Positions 46,281 to 55,098 of a stretch of 64,000 nucleotides of DNA are shown piece by piece; position 1 is the first letter of the stretch, and each line of letters opens with the position of its first letter. The position numbers and the translations under genes were made by a program. The notes beneath the pieces are model-generated. The model ran no database searches and was not told where the DNA came from. It saw nothing but the letters and a program-made list of their open reading frames with translations. The stretch comes from Izhakiella capsodis (lineage in GTDB: Bacteria; Pseudomonadota; Gammaproteobacteria; Enterobacterales; Enterobacteriaceae). The DNA lies in the NCBI RefSeq assembly GCF_900115045.1, contig NZ_FOVC01000003.1, forward strand, positions 1 through 64,000, in the 5' to 3' direction.

Positions 46281-49200
46281 TGAAATTTGCTGAACGCTGC
46301 CTTTCGCGCCCGATTGCCGTCATATTGCTGTGGCTGACGGTGATTGTTACCGGTGCAATCTGCTGGACAAAACTGCCCGTAGCGGCGCTGCCATCGTTTG
46401 ACATGCCTGTTATCCAGGTTGATGCGTTATTGTCTGGCGCCAGCCCGCAAACCATGGCATCGTCGGTGGCGACGCCGCTGGAGAAAAACCTGTCAACAGT
46501 GCCAGGGCTATCGATGATGACCTCTGCAAGTGAGCAGGGCGAAATGAGCATCGTGCTTCAATTTGATTCATCGGTAAATATTGACTCTGCTGCCGTAGAC
46601 GTGCAGTCGGCGCTCTATCAGTCGATGAAACAGCTGCCGTCGCAGATGACGACCCCCCCTTCGTTTCGTAAGATCAATCCCGCCGACGCACCTATTGCCG
46701 CAATCGCTATCGATTCACCATCAATGACGCTCCCCAACCTTGACCGTTTTGTCGATACCCTGATTTCGCCAGCGCTGTCGACCGTTCCAGGCGTGGCGGA
46801 AGTGACGGTGATTGGCGAAAAACGTTATGCCGTACGGGTGGAAGTTGATCCGAACAAGCTGGCCGCAGCGGGCCTCACGCTCACCGATGTGCAAGCAGCA
46901 CTGAAAGCGGCCAACTCCAACTCGCCAATCGGCGAGCTGGACGGCCAGCGACAGATGATTATGCTACAAACGAGCGGCGATCTGAGGAATGCGGCCGATT
47001 TCGCCAAGGTGATTATTGCCACCCGTAATGGACATCCGATTCACTTATCTGATATCGCCAACGTACAGGACAGCATCGAAAATACACTTAGCCACAGCTC
47101 AGTGAACGGTCATACAGCTATTGTGTTGAGTATTAACCGCCAACCAGGCGCAAACATTGTTTCCACGATTGACGCCATTAAGCAGCTGCTGCCCAAACTG
47201 CAGGCGCAGATGCCCTCCTCGGTCAGAATGCGGCTCCTTAATGACCGCTCGGTGTCGATTCGCCAGGCGATACATGACGTCAATATCACACTGGTGCTGA
47301 CCATTGGGCTGGTCATCATGGTTATCATGCTGTTCCTGCGACACTTCCGTGCCACGCTTATCCCGGCGTTGAGCGTTCCGGTATCACTGCTAGGGGCATT
47401 CGCGCTGATGTATGTACTGGGCATGAGCCTTGATAACATCTCGCTGATGGGTCTGACAATTGCCGTTGGTCTGGTGGTGGATGATGCCATTGTGGTGCTG
47501 GAAAATATTATGCGTTATCGGGAGCAAGGGGAGACGAGCTGGCGCGCCGCCCTACTGGGCGTGCGTGAGGTGGCTTTCACTGTCATGTCGATATCGTTGT
47601 CGCTGGTAGCGGTGTTTATTCCTATCTTCTTTATGCCCGGAACCTTAGGCTTGTTATTTCATGAGTTTGCCTGGGTAGTTTCACTGGCGATTGTCGTTTC
47701 AGCAGCAGCATCGCTGACGCTGATCCCGCTGCTGGTGCCGATGCTGATTAAAAAGAAGCCTACGCAAGTGCAAGAGCCGGCCTGGAGTAAGGCTTTCGAA
47801 CGCGGCTTTGCCGCAATGCTGCGCAGCTATACCCGGGCGCTGTACTGGGCAGTAGAACATAAATTGTGGGTGATACTGGCAGCACTGACCACAGTGATCC
47901 TGACTACTGTGCTATATATCACTGCGCCAAAGGGATTTTTTCCGCAAGAAGATCTTGGTCTGCTGACGGTCAATATTGATACGCCGCAGGATATGTCCTA
48001 TGCAGCAAGAGTGGTGGTAGCGGAGCGTTTGGGCAAAACGCTGCTTGCTGACCCGGCAGTCAGTACGGTGCTGTCGAAGGTCGATCACGACACCACACAG
48101 CTAATGTTAACGCTGAAAGATCAGTCTCAGCGCCCACCGATGGCGAAGGTCATTACGAGAATGCGCGCCGAAACCAATTACATGCCAGGAATAACGCCGT
48201 TCTTCAGCGCAGTACAGAATCTGAAGATAGGTGGCCGCGCAGCAAAAAGCACCTATCAATACACGCTGCAGTCGGTCAATAGCAGCAACGGACTATCGTT
48301 AAATAACTGGGCAAACACGTTGATGGCCGGAATGAAAAAAACCGGCGTATTTGTTGGCGTTAACAGTGATGCGCAACTTGACGGTTTACAGGCGAATCTA
48401 CGTATCGATCGTAACAAAGCCTCGCTGATGGGAGTCGATATTAATCAGATCCGCAGTAATCTGTATGCCGCCTTTGGTACGCAGCAGGTGTCAACGATTT
48501 ATGCGCCGGAAGACAGCTATGAGGTGATCATGCAGCTCAGTAAAGCATTCCGGCAAAACGAGAGCGATTTGTCGAACATCTATGTGCGATCGTCGTCTAA
48601 CCAGCTATTGCCGATAACCACCTTTACTCACATCACGCGCAGTCTGGGGGTTACGGCGGTAAATCATCAGGGGCAACTTCCGGCAATTACGGTATCTTTT
48701 GATCTGGCACCGGGTAAATCGCTGTCTGACGCCACGCGCGCCATTAGCCAGGTGCAGAAAGAGATCAAGATGCCGAATTCCGTGTTTGGTAGCTATGCCG
48801 GGCAGGCTGCGCTGTATCAGCAATCCCAGACCAGCCAGATCTGGCTGATTGTGATGGCATTGGCCGTTATCTATGTGATTCTGGGTGTGCTGTATGAGAG
48901 CTGGGTCCATCCGCTTACGATCCTGCTCGGTTTACCATCCGCTGCTGTCGGCGCACTGCTGGCGCTACGGTTGCTACATCTCGATCTGACCTTTATCGCC
49001 ATGATTGGCATTCTGCTACTGATAGGTATCGTGAAAAAGAATGCCATAATGATGATTGACTTCGCCCTTGTTGCTCAGCGCACTCAAGGATTATCGCCAC
49101 ATGACGCGATAATTCAGGCCTGTATTCTGCGTTTCCGGCCAATAATGATGACGACGATGTGTGCCATGATGGGGGCGTTACCGATTGCATTTGGCTGGGG

Positions 49201-49357
49201 AGCCGGGTCTGCACTACGTCAGCCGATGGGCGTTACAGTGGTTGGCGGATTAGTATTCTCACAGCTTGTGACCCTGTTTATTACCCCGGTATTATATCTG
49301 TTATTCGATCGTAGCGCAGGCAAGCAAACGCCGCTTTGTGAGCGGGTGGAGGCATAA
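46280..49357 (+). CDS. RND efflux transporter, HAE1 type
   Basis: A 1025-residue inner-membrane proton/drug antiporter. It has TM1 at about 10-30, a large periplasmic loop, and TM4 with the proton-relay pair Asp401-Asp402 (GLVVDDAIVVLENI). A second periplasmic loop and TM10 carry the conserved Lys of GIVKKNAIMMIDFAL. The sequence style is MdtB/MdtC-like. It does not look like a heavy-metal (CusA) pump. The downstream regulator starts inside its stop (TAATG). The substrate cannot be read from the sequence. Confidence 0.93.
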   Translation: MKFAERCLSRPIAVILLWLTVIVTGAICWTKLPVAALPSFDMPVIQVDALLSGASPQTMASSVATPLEKNLSTVPGLSMMTSASEQGEMSIVLQFDSSVNIDSAAVDVQSALYQSMKQLPSQMTTPPSFRKINPADAPIAAIAIDSPSMTLPNLDRFVDTLISPALSTVPGVAEVTVIGEKRYAVRVEVDPNKLAAAGLTLTDVQAALKAANSNSPIGELDGQRQMIMLQTSGDLRNAADFAKVIIATRNGHPIHLSDIANVQDSIENTLSHSSVNGHTAIVLSINRQPGANIVSTIDAIKQLLPKLQAQMPSSVRMRLLNDRSVSIRQAIHDVNITLVLTIGLVIMVIMLFLRHFRATLIPALSVPVSLLGAFALMYVLGMSLDNISLMGLTIAVGLVVDDAIVVLENIMRYREQGETSWRAALLGVREVAFTVMSISLSLVAVFIPIFFMPGTLGLLFHEFAWVVSLAIVVSAAASLTLIPLLVPMLIKKKPTQVQEPAWSKAFERGFAAMLRSYTRALYWAVEHKLWVILAALTTVILTTVLYITAPKGFFPQEDLGLLTVNIDTPQDMSYAARVVVAERLGKTLLADPAVSTVLSKVDHDTTQLMLTLKDQSQRPPMAKVITRMRAETNYMPGITPFFSAVQNLKIGGRAAKSTYQYTLQSVNSSNGLSLNNWANTLMAGMKKTGVFVGVNSDAQLDGLQANLRIDRNKASLMGVDINQIRSNLYAAFGTQQVSTIYAPEDSYEVIMQLSKAFRQNESDLSNIYVRSSSNQLLPITTFTHITRSLGVTAVNHQGQLPAITVSFDLAPGKSLSDATRAISQVQKEIKMPNSVFGSYAGQAALYQQSQTSQIWLIVMALAVIYVILGVLYESWVHPLTILLGLPSAAVGALLALRLLHLDLTFIAMIGILLLIGIVKKNAIMMIDFALVAQRTQGLSPHDAIIQACILRFRPIMMTTMCAMMGALPIAFGWGAGSALRQPMGVTVVGGLVFSQLVTLFITPVLYLLFDRSAGKQTPLCERVEA

Positions 49358-50058
49358 TGAGGTTACTGCTGGTCGAAGACCAAACGATGGCCGCTGACTA
49401 TATTGCCAAAGGGCTAAAAGAGAACGATTTTGTCGTAGATGTCGCCAATGATGGCGTTGACGGTCTGCATTATATGCTGACTAATGAATACGATTTGGCG
49501 ATCCTCGACGTGATGCTACCAGGGATGAACGGCTGGAAAATCCTCGAACTGGCGCGGCAGGCCGATAAGCTGACGCCGGTCATGTTTCTGACCGCACGCG
49601 ACGATGTTGACGATCGGGTGCGGGGCCTGGAACTCGGCGCGGAGGATTACCTGATTAAACCGTTCTCCTTCAGTGAGCTACTGGCGCGCGTGCGGGTGAT
49701 TATGCGCAGGCAGTCGGTAGCGACTTCCCCTGCGGAGGAGTCAGTCATGCAGATAAGCGATTTGCAACTTGATTTCCTTAAGCACCGCGTATCACGGAGC
49801 GGCAAACGGATTGAGCTGACCCAAAAAGAGTTTCTGTTGCTCAGCCTGCTCATGCGCCGCCGCGGTGAAGTGTTGTCACGAACGGTACTGGCGGAGCAGG
49901 TATGGGATATGAATTTCGATCCGGAGACAAATGTTATTGACGTTGCGATCCGCCGCTTACGCAGCAAAATTGACGATGGCTATGAGCTAAAGTTGCTACA
50001 TACACTGCGCGGCGCGGGTTATGTGCTGGAAGAGCGAAACAATGCTGCTTCCACGTAA
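49357..50058 (+). CDS. Two-component response regulator, OmpR family, CusR-like
   Basis: The 233-residue regulator has a receiver domain with acidic pocket E7-D8, phosphoacceptor Asp51, Thr79 and Lys101, and a winged-helix DNA-binding domain. Its recognition region VWDMNFDPETNVIDVAIRRL is very close to CusR/PcoR, which bind ATGACA/TGTCAT-type palindromes. Three such palindromes lie in this block. It overlaps the pump by 1 base and the kinase by 17 bases. It would therefore be produced from the efflux promoter and regulate itself. Confidence 0.94.
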   Translation: MRLLLVEDQTMAADYIAKGLKENDFVVDVANDGVDGLHYMLTNEYDLAILDVMLPGMNGWKILELARQADKLTPVMFLTARDDVDDRVRGLELGAEDYLIKPFSFSELLARVRVIMRRQSVATSPAEESVMQISDLQLDFLKHRVSRSGKRIELTQKEFLLLSLLMRRRGEVLSRTVLAEQVWDMNFDPETNVIDVAIRRLRSKIDDGYELKLLHTLRGAGYVLEERNNAAST

Positions 50059-51445
50059 TTACCCCATTACTTTACGATTAACGCTCTACTTTTCCATCGC
50101 TATGGGGCTGGTACTGTACAGTGTTTCCGGCCTACTTTATTCCACTATGCGTAGCCAGCTCACCCAGAAGGACGAGGACGAGCTGCGCAGTACGCTGCAT
50201 TTCCAACAGGAAATTGCGACCACGATCAGCGAGCGGCAGGGTTCAAAAGATCTCTGGCAACAGGAGTTGTTTGAGTCCGTGGCACGGCAGGAGCGACTGT
50301 CTCTACGCATTATCAGCGCGGATGGTAAAGTATGGGCACAGTCGCAAAATATGCGGGTGCCACGGAAGGACTTCCCTGCACCCTCAAAAGCATTTAATTA
50401 TACTTCATGGCGTTACCGTAATCATGATATCAGGGAGAAGTACCTGATAGCCTCCACCAGTTTTACGCTTAAAGACAATCATCAGTGGCTGGTACAAGCT
50501 GCACTTAATGTTTCACAAAACAATCAGATAATTGAAGATTACTGGGGACGGATGCAGGGCGCCGTCGCGCTGGCTATTGTACTGTTTGCTGCTATTGGCT
50601 ACTGGCTTGCCAGACGGGGGCTATCGCCACTGCGTACCATGAGTCACGAAATCGCCCATATTCATGCTGAAGATTTGCATACCCGGCTATCCTCCCAGGC
50701 GTGGCCCTCGGAGCTCAACACTCTCTCTACTTCATTCGATGGAATGATGATGCGGCTGGAGGCATCCTTTACCCGGCTCAACCGCTTTTCCTCAGATATT
50801 GCTCATGAGCTACGCGGACCGATCAATAACCTTGTCTCTGCTGCCAGTGTGACGCAGAGCAAAGCCCGTAGCCCGCAGGAATATAACGAAACCCTGGCCG
50901 CGATTGTTGAGGAAGGAGAACACCTGTCGCGGATGATCTCCTCCATGCTGTTTCTGGCGCGTGCTGACAACAGTCGTGAGCCGCTGCATCTTGAGCAACT
51001 CAACAGTGTAACGGAGTTTACCCGGTTGGTGAATTTTTATGACGTGCTGGCAGAAGAGAAGCAAATTATCCTGAACAGCGAAGGTGATGTGACATTTTTC
51101 GCCGATCCAATTCACTTACAACGAGCACTTTCTAATCTGTTGTCTAACGCGTTACGCCATACTGCCGTTGGGGGCTGTATTACGCTCAGTGCAATACAGA
51201 AAGATAACGAGGTATTGCTCAGCGTGAAGGATAACGGCGAAGGGATTAGCAACGAGCACTTGCCGCATATTTTTGACCGTTTCTACAGGGGAGATGATGC
51301 CCGCAGCAAGGCTGAAAATACCGGTCTGGGGCTATCGCTGGTAAAAACTATCGCAGAAATGCACGGCGGTAAAATCATCGTTACCAGTGAAGAAAGCAAA
51401 GGTAGTTGTTTTACACTGGTATTGCCACAGAACACATTAAGATGA
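50042..51445 (+). CDS. Two-component sensor histidine kinase
   Basis: The 467-residue kinase starts at ATG 50042, after GGAAGAG and inside the regulator gene. It has TM1 (about 14-34), a periplasmic domain of about 135 residues, TM2 (about 172-190) and a HAMP linker. The H-box FSSDIAHELRGP carries His255, followed by N-box (Asn369), DNGEG (398-402) and TGLGLSLVK (427-435). Family resemblance is to heavy-metal sensor kinases. The periplasmic domain has two Trp-rich stretches but no obvious Cys/His/Met metal cluster, so the ligand may not be a metal. Its stop codon lies inside palindrome 2. Confidence 0.93.
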   Translation: MLLPRNYPITLRLTLYFSIAMGLVLYSVSGLLYSTMRSQLTQKDEDELRSTLHFQQEIATTISERQGSKDLWQQELFESVARQERLSLRIISADGKVWAQSQNMRVPRKDFPAPSKAFNYTSWRYRNHDIREKYLIASTSFTLKDNHQWLVQAALNVSQNNQIIEDYWGRMQGAVALAIVLFAAIGYWLARRGLSPLRTMSHEIAHIHAEDLHTRLSSQAWPSELNTLSTSFDGMMMRLEASFTRLNRFSSDIAHELRGPINNLVSAASVTQSKARSPQEYNETLAAIVEEGEHLSRMISSMLFLARADNSREPLHLEQLNSVTEFTRLVNFYDVLAEEKQIILNSEGDVTFFADPIHLQRALSNLLSNALRHTAVGGCITLSAIQKDNEVLLSVKDNGEGISNEHLPHIFDRFYRGDDARSKAENTGLGLSLVKTIAEMHGGKIIVTSEESKGSCFTLVLPQNTLR

Positions 51446-51498
51446 CAGGATTGTCATGCGGCCGTTGAGTGCAGGTCATTACCAGAGGGGGATAATAC
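51442..51498 (+). promoter_or_regulatory. Response-regulator palindrome 2 and promoter of the methyltransferase gene
   Basis: ATGACA-GGAT-TGTCAT (51442-51457) shares its TGA with the kinase stop codon (51443-51445). GATAAT (51491-51496) lies 34 bases after the palindrome. The same geometry occurs at the other two copies. The methyltransferase ATG is at 51529. Confidence 0.75.
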
Positions 51499-51528
51499 GC
51501 GCTATTCACTTCCCCCATGGAGGATACT

Positions 51529-52101
51529 ATGCAAACTCGCGCTTTACCCGATCTCCCGAAAACAACGTCTAACGTCTATACATCCTATATTCGTCAGTTT
51601 CTCGCTTCTCCGCGTACGGTGGGATCGGTGATCCCCTCTTCTGCTACCCTGTGCCGCACGATGATGAACCAGATTGACTGGAGCGAAACTTTCACTATTG
51701 CTGAACTGGGTTCGGCAAGCGGGGTACTGACGAAAAAAGTACTGTGGCGCATGCACCCAGACGCACAGTTGGATGCCTATGAGATTAACCCACAGTTCAT
51801 TCCACAGTTGCAGGCCATTAATAACAAAAGGCTAAACGTTGTTGCGGCCTCAGCAGAACAGCTTATCCGCCCCTATGATGCTATTTTCTCCTGCCTGCCA
51901 CTGCTATCGATGCCGCTGCGTGTCGTGACACGCATTATGCATCAGGTCCAGCACAACTTGTCACCGCAGGGAACATTTATCCAGTTCCAGTACAGCCCAT
52001 TTTCAGAAAAATTACTCTCACGCTATTTTGACTGGCAGCGTGTAATGGTGTTAAAAAACATACCTCCGGCGCTGGTCTATGTCTGTACGCTACGAAAATA
52101 A
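51529..52101 (+). CDS. Phospholipid N-methyltransferase-like (PmtA/COG3963 type) protein
   Basis: A 190-residue class I SAM-dependent methyltransferase. The N-terminal FLASPRTVGSVIPSSATLCR and IFSCLPLLSMP and the ending PPALVYVC are typical of PmtA-type phosphatidylethanolamine N-methyltransferases. The SAM motif I reads ELGSASG (59-65) in place of the usual ELGxGTG, so the central Gly is Ala. The acidic residue of motif II is in AYEINP. ATG 51529 is chosen because GGAGG lies 5 bases before it; ATG 51517 would add four residues. It has its own palindrome promoter. Phosphatidylcholine synthesis is not usual in enterics, so the substrate is open. Confidence 0.82.
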   Translation: MQTRALPDLPKTTSNVYTSYIRQFLASPRTVGSVIPSSATLCRTMMNQIDWSETFTIAELGSASGVLTKKVLWRMHPDAQLDAYEINPQFIPQLQAINNKRLNVVAASAEQLIRPYDAIFSCLPLLSMPLRVVTRIMHQVQHNLSPQGTFIQFQYSPFSEKLLSRYFDWQRVMVLKNIPPALVYVCTLRK

Positions 52102-52787
52102 AAATTCAGTTAAGTGTATGGGGACGAAATTATTTTTTATTATCTTCCCACGCCTTTGCGGATGCAATAATAAGGCTCCTTATAAAACGGAGATAAAATG
52201 AACGAGTGGAATAGCAGTTAGCGCATTTAACCGCACTGCTTCATCAAAGGGAAAAGCGCTAATAAATCCTTATCATTGAGCCGCTCCTTAGACCGCACCC
52301 TGGCCGTTAAGCAGATAAAAACAGTCGCTCGCTATATTCCCATCCCTCAAAAATCCGTAGCACGGCTCTGCGCCATATTTACTGGACTTCACCTGCGCCA
52401 GGTTGATGCCACGCCCTGCAATACGACGGCGCAATACTATCAGCCGATGATGCTTTCCTGACCCGAACCTCTGCAGGTATCCACAACAGGCTCCACCTTC
52501 CATTAAGGTCGCTACCCTTAGCAGCAAAATAATTGTCGGGAATAATATTTCCTTATATCCAACCCCCCAGAGAAAATAAATAGGATTATTTGGTAATAAA
52601 TCCCACGTGGAATATTACATTCCGATTAGAAAATGAAAAAAAGTTTAAATAGCTAGGTTGCCGCATGGCTATTTAAGCCAAACCACAGTTTCAGAGCATA
52701 AACTACGCACCGCTGCTGTATTCACACCCACTGCAATATGTTTCTCGCTATATCGCAGATTAATAACCAAGAGAGAGTAATGCGAAT
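52102..52787. other. Gene-poor spacer between the methyltransferase and small-protein genes
   Basis: No intact gene is recognised in about 690 bases. A minus-strand open frame (52288-52527, 79 codons) and a plus-strand one (52276-52461) lack ribosome sites and recognisable motifs. GGAG-ATAAA-ATG at 52190-52200 opens a 7-codon frame only. The A-T-rich stretch 52540-52640 looks non-coding. The region may be decayed DNA. Confidence 0.5.
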
Positions 52788-52842
52788 ATGACAGTATTGT
52801 CATACCTGAGACTGCATCATGTCACTGCTCATCCAGGATAAT
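52788..52842 (+). promoter_or_regulatory. Response-regulator palindrome 3 and promoter of the small exported protein
   Basis: ATGACA-GTAT-TGTCAT (52788-52803) is followed after 34 bases (start to end as at palindrome 2) by GATAAT (52837-52842). The small-protein ATG is at 52879. The shared sequence and spacing place this gene in the same predicted regulon. Confidence 0.75.
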
Positions 52843-52878
52843 CAAACTACCTAAGATATTTTTTCTGGAGCACTCACA

Positions 52879-53142
52879 ATGAAACGAAATATGATTTATC
52901 TGGTACTGCTGGTTTCTACATTATTCACATCAGGTCAAAGCGTCGCCGAAGCAGGCGTGAATAAGGTGGGAGGAACCTGGATACTTTCACCGGTATCCTG
53001 GCATCCCGATCTGAATAAAGAGCATGCAGACTATCCCTTTGATTTAACTCCCATAAATACGGGTTCTTCACATCAGCTTGCTAAACAGAACAGAAAGCAT
53101 CAGCAACATAACACCTCTAATAAAACCTCTTTCGTTGGATAG
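52879..53142 (+). CDS. Small exported protein of unknown function in the predicted regulon
   Basis: An 87-residue precursor with a clear signal peptide: two basic residues, a hydrophobic core (IYLVLLVSTLF) and a cleavage site A-E-A before GVNKVGG, leaving about 62 residues. The mature part is hydrophilic, has no cysteine, and carries five histidines (H42, H49, H65, H74, H77) and two tryptophans near its start. GGAG lies 8 bases before the ATG. I do not recognise the family. Its promoter palindrome ties it to the efflux two-component system, so a periplasmic accessory or ligand-binding role is a guess. Confidence 0.72.
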   Translation: MKRNMIYLVLLVSTLFTSGQSVAEAGVNKVGGTWILSPVSWHPDLNKEHADYPFDLTPINTGSSHQLAKQNRKHQQHNTSNKTSFVG

Positions 53143-53656
53143 AAAAGTAGTGATAGACACTAACCGGGCTGTGGTGAGTATGCCTGACGGTATTGCATTG
53201 TGTTGATGATTGCCGCGCTGGCCGTAAGCGACTGACGTAAGTGGTCTGTTGAAAACTAATCGATAATCGCAGGGGGGCTTACCCCCCCTTAACATATCGG
53301 ACAGTCGGGCAGTTTCAGACGTGTTTTTACGGATAACATCAGGCGAGGACGTTCGGGGTTTCGTATACCGTTACTGCGGGCAAACATAACGATATCATTC
53401 CCATTAAAAGAATTCCTGTTCGTTCGAGCCACGCGTCCCTGACATGCATTTTCCGTGGTTGTAAGCCGAAATGTGTACTCATTGCGAGACATCACGCAGT
53501 TTGGGCCCTTATCTGAAGAAATCTTCAGTCATGATAAGGCGTAAACGATGAAAATTTCCTATTTAAAAAAACCGTCATGCCATCAGCCCTTCCCCCACCC
53601 CGCCGCATTTCTTAGAATGAGCGTAATATCTCTTCCCCGGATTCAGGAGCGATCTC
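53143..53656. other. Intergenic region upstream of hemL with two hairpins
   Basis: Two inverted repeats stand out. AGGGGGG-CTTA-CCCCCCC lies at about 53271-53288, and CCTTAT-CTGAAGA-AA-TCTTCAG (53507-53528) closes with ATAAGG at 53534-53539. A minus-strand frame (53289-53495, 68 codons) could encode a small basic protein, but I see no ribosome site or known motif. TAGAAT near 53614-53619 may be part of a hemL promoter. Confidence 0.5.
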
Positions 53657-54940
53657 ATGAGTAAGTCAGAAAAACTGTTTGCACAGGCGCAGCAGCTCAT
53701 TCCCGGCGGCGTTAACTCGCCGGTACGTGCATTTACCGGCGTGGGTGGCGTACCGCTGTTTATTGAACGCGCCAACGGTGCCTATCTGTACGATGCAGAC
53801 GATAACGCCTACATTGACTACGTGGGTTCATGGGGTCCAATGGTACTGGGCCACAACCATCCCGCTATTCGCAACGCAGTCATTGAGGCCGCAACCCACG
53901 GGCTTAGCTTTGGCGCGCCAACAGCGATGGAAGTGGATATGGCCCGTCTGGTCACCGAGCTGGTTCCCAGCATGGATATGGTGCGAATGGTAAACTCCGG
54001 CACTGAAGCAACCATGAGCGCTATTCGTCTGGCGCGCGGTTTTACCGGCCGCGATAAGCTAATCAAGTTCGAAGGCTGCTATCACGGCCATGCTGACCAT
54101 CTGCTGGTTAAAGCCGGGTCCGGTGCGCTAACGCTGGGCCAGCCAAACTCTCCCGGCGTACCCGCCGACTTTGCTAAACATACCCTGACGTGCACCTATA
54201 ACGATCTCAGCTCAGTTCGCGCCGCTTTTACTCAGCATCCACACGAGATAGCCTGCATCATCGTCGAGCCGGTTGCTGGCAATATGAACTGCATACCACC
54301 GGAGCCGGCGTTTTTACCCGGCCTGCGCCGTCTGTGCGATGAATTTGGCGCACTGCTGATTATCGATGAGGTGATGACCGGTTTTCGCGTAGCGCTGGGC
54401 GGCGCCCAGGAGTGGTATGACGTCACGCCCGACCTGACCTGTCTTGGTAAGATTATCGGCGGCGGTATGCCGGTCGGCGCGTTCGGCGGACGCCGCGATA
54501 TCATGATGGCATTAGCGCCGACCGGCCCGGTTTACCAGGCAGGAACTCTCTCGGGTAATCCCATCGCGATGGCTGCGGGCTATGCCTGCCTCAACGAGCT
54601 GAAACAAACCGGCGTATACGAAACACTAACTGGGCTGACCAACCAGCTGGCTCAGGGCCTGCTTGATGCAGCCAAAGAGCACGGCATTCCGCTGGTGGTT
54701 AACAACGTTGGCGGCATGTTTGGCCTGTTTTTCACCGAGGCCGAGCGCGTCACCTGCTACGCGGATGTTACCCGCTGCGACGTGGAGCGCTTTAAGCGTT
54801 TCTTCCATCTGATGCTGGAACAAGGCGTCTATCTGGCGCCTTCCGCGTTTGAAGCTGGATTTATGTCACTTGCACACAATGAGCAGGACATCAATGACAC
54901 CGTTGCTGCCGCCCGGCGGGTGTTTGCTAAATTAACGTAA
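53657..54940 (+). CDS. hemL: Glutamate-1-semialdehyde 2,1-aminomutase
   Basis: HemL converts glutamate-1-semialdehyde to 5-aminolevulinate, the C5-pathway step before haem. The 427 residues are the usual length. The PLP lysine is Lys265 in CLGKIIGGGMPVGAFGG, and the cofactor-binding NSGTEA and IIDEVMTGFR motifs are intact. In E. coli it faces the fhu operon; here it converges on a fhu scar. Confidence 0.98.
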   Translation: MSKSEKLFAQAQQLIPGGVNSPVRAFTGVGGVPLFIERANGAYLYDADDNAYIDYVGSWGPMVLGHNHPAIRNAVIEAATHGLSFGAPTAMEVDMARLVTELVPSMDMVRMVNSGTEATMSAIRLARGFTGRDKLIKFEGCYHGHADHLLVKAGSGALTLGQPNSPGVPADFAKHTLTCTYNDLSSVRAAFTQHPHEIACIIVEPVAGNMNCIPPEPAFLPGLRRLCDEFGALLIIDEVMTGFRVALGGAQEWYDVTPDLTCLGKIIGGGMPVGAFGGRRDIMMALAPTGPVYQAGTLSGNPIAMAAGYACLNELKQTGVYETLTGLTNQLAQGLLDAAKEHGIPLVVNNVGGMFGLFFTEAERVTCYADVTRCDVERFKRFFHLMLEQGVYLAPSAFEAGFMSLAHNEQDINDTVAAARRVFAKLT

Positions 54941-54954
54941 CGACTCGCTTTTAC

Positions 54955-55085
54955 TACGTGGAGCTTGTAGTGACCATAAAGCGCTGAATTGCCAATGACG
55001 AACAGCCCGCCAGAGGCTTCCTTTGGTACGCTGAACTCTGCTTCGTTAAGCCTGAAGATTGCATGTCGGAACACGTGAACATGGG
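54955..55085 (-). pseudogene. fhuC: Possible remnant of fhuC (ferrichrome ABC transporter ATPase)
   Basis: In the position expected for fhuC, a minus-strand frame reads AIFRLNEAEFSVP, which follows the N-terminal pattern of FhuC (x-F-x-L-x-x-x-x-F-x-V-P). The frame then loses similarity before any Walker A motif. fhuD and fhuB are absent. The call rests mainly on synteny beside the fhuA remnant. Confidence 0.3.
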
Positions 55086-55098
55086 ATGATTTTCTGCC

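Noticed and set aside
52288..52527. 79-codon minus-strand frame between the methyltransferase and small-protein genes
   Set aside because: No ribosome site or motif; cysteine- and arginine-rich composition is typical of chance frames.
53289..53495. 68-codon minus-strand frame upstream of hemL
   Set aside because: Protein-like in places, but no ribosome site, no recognised family and no clear promoter; kept only as a note in the region entry.
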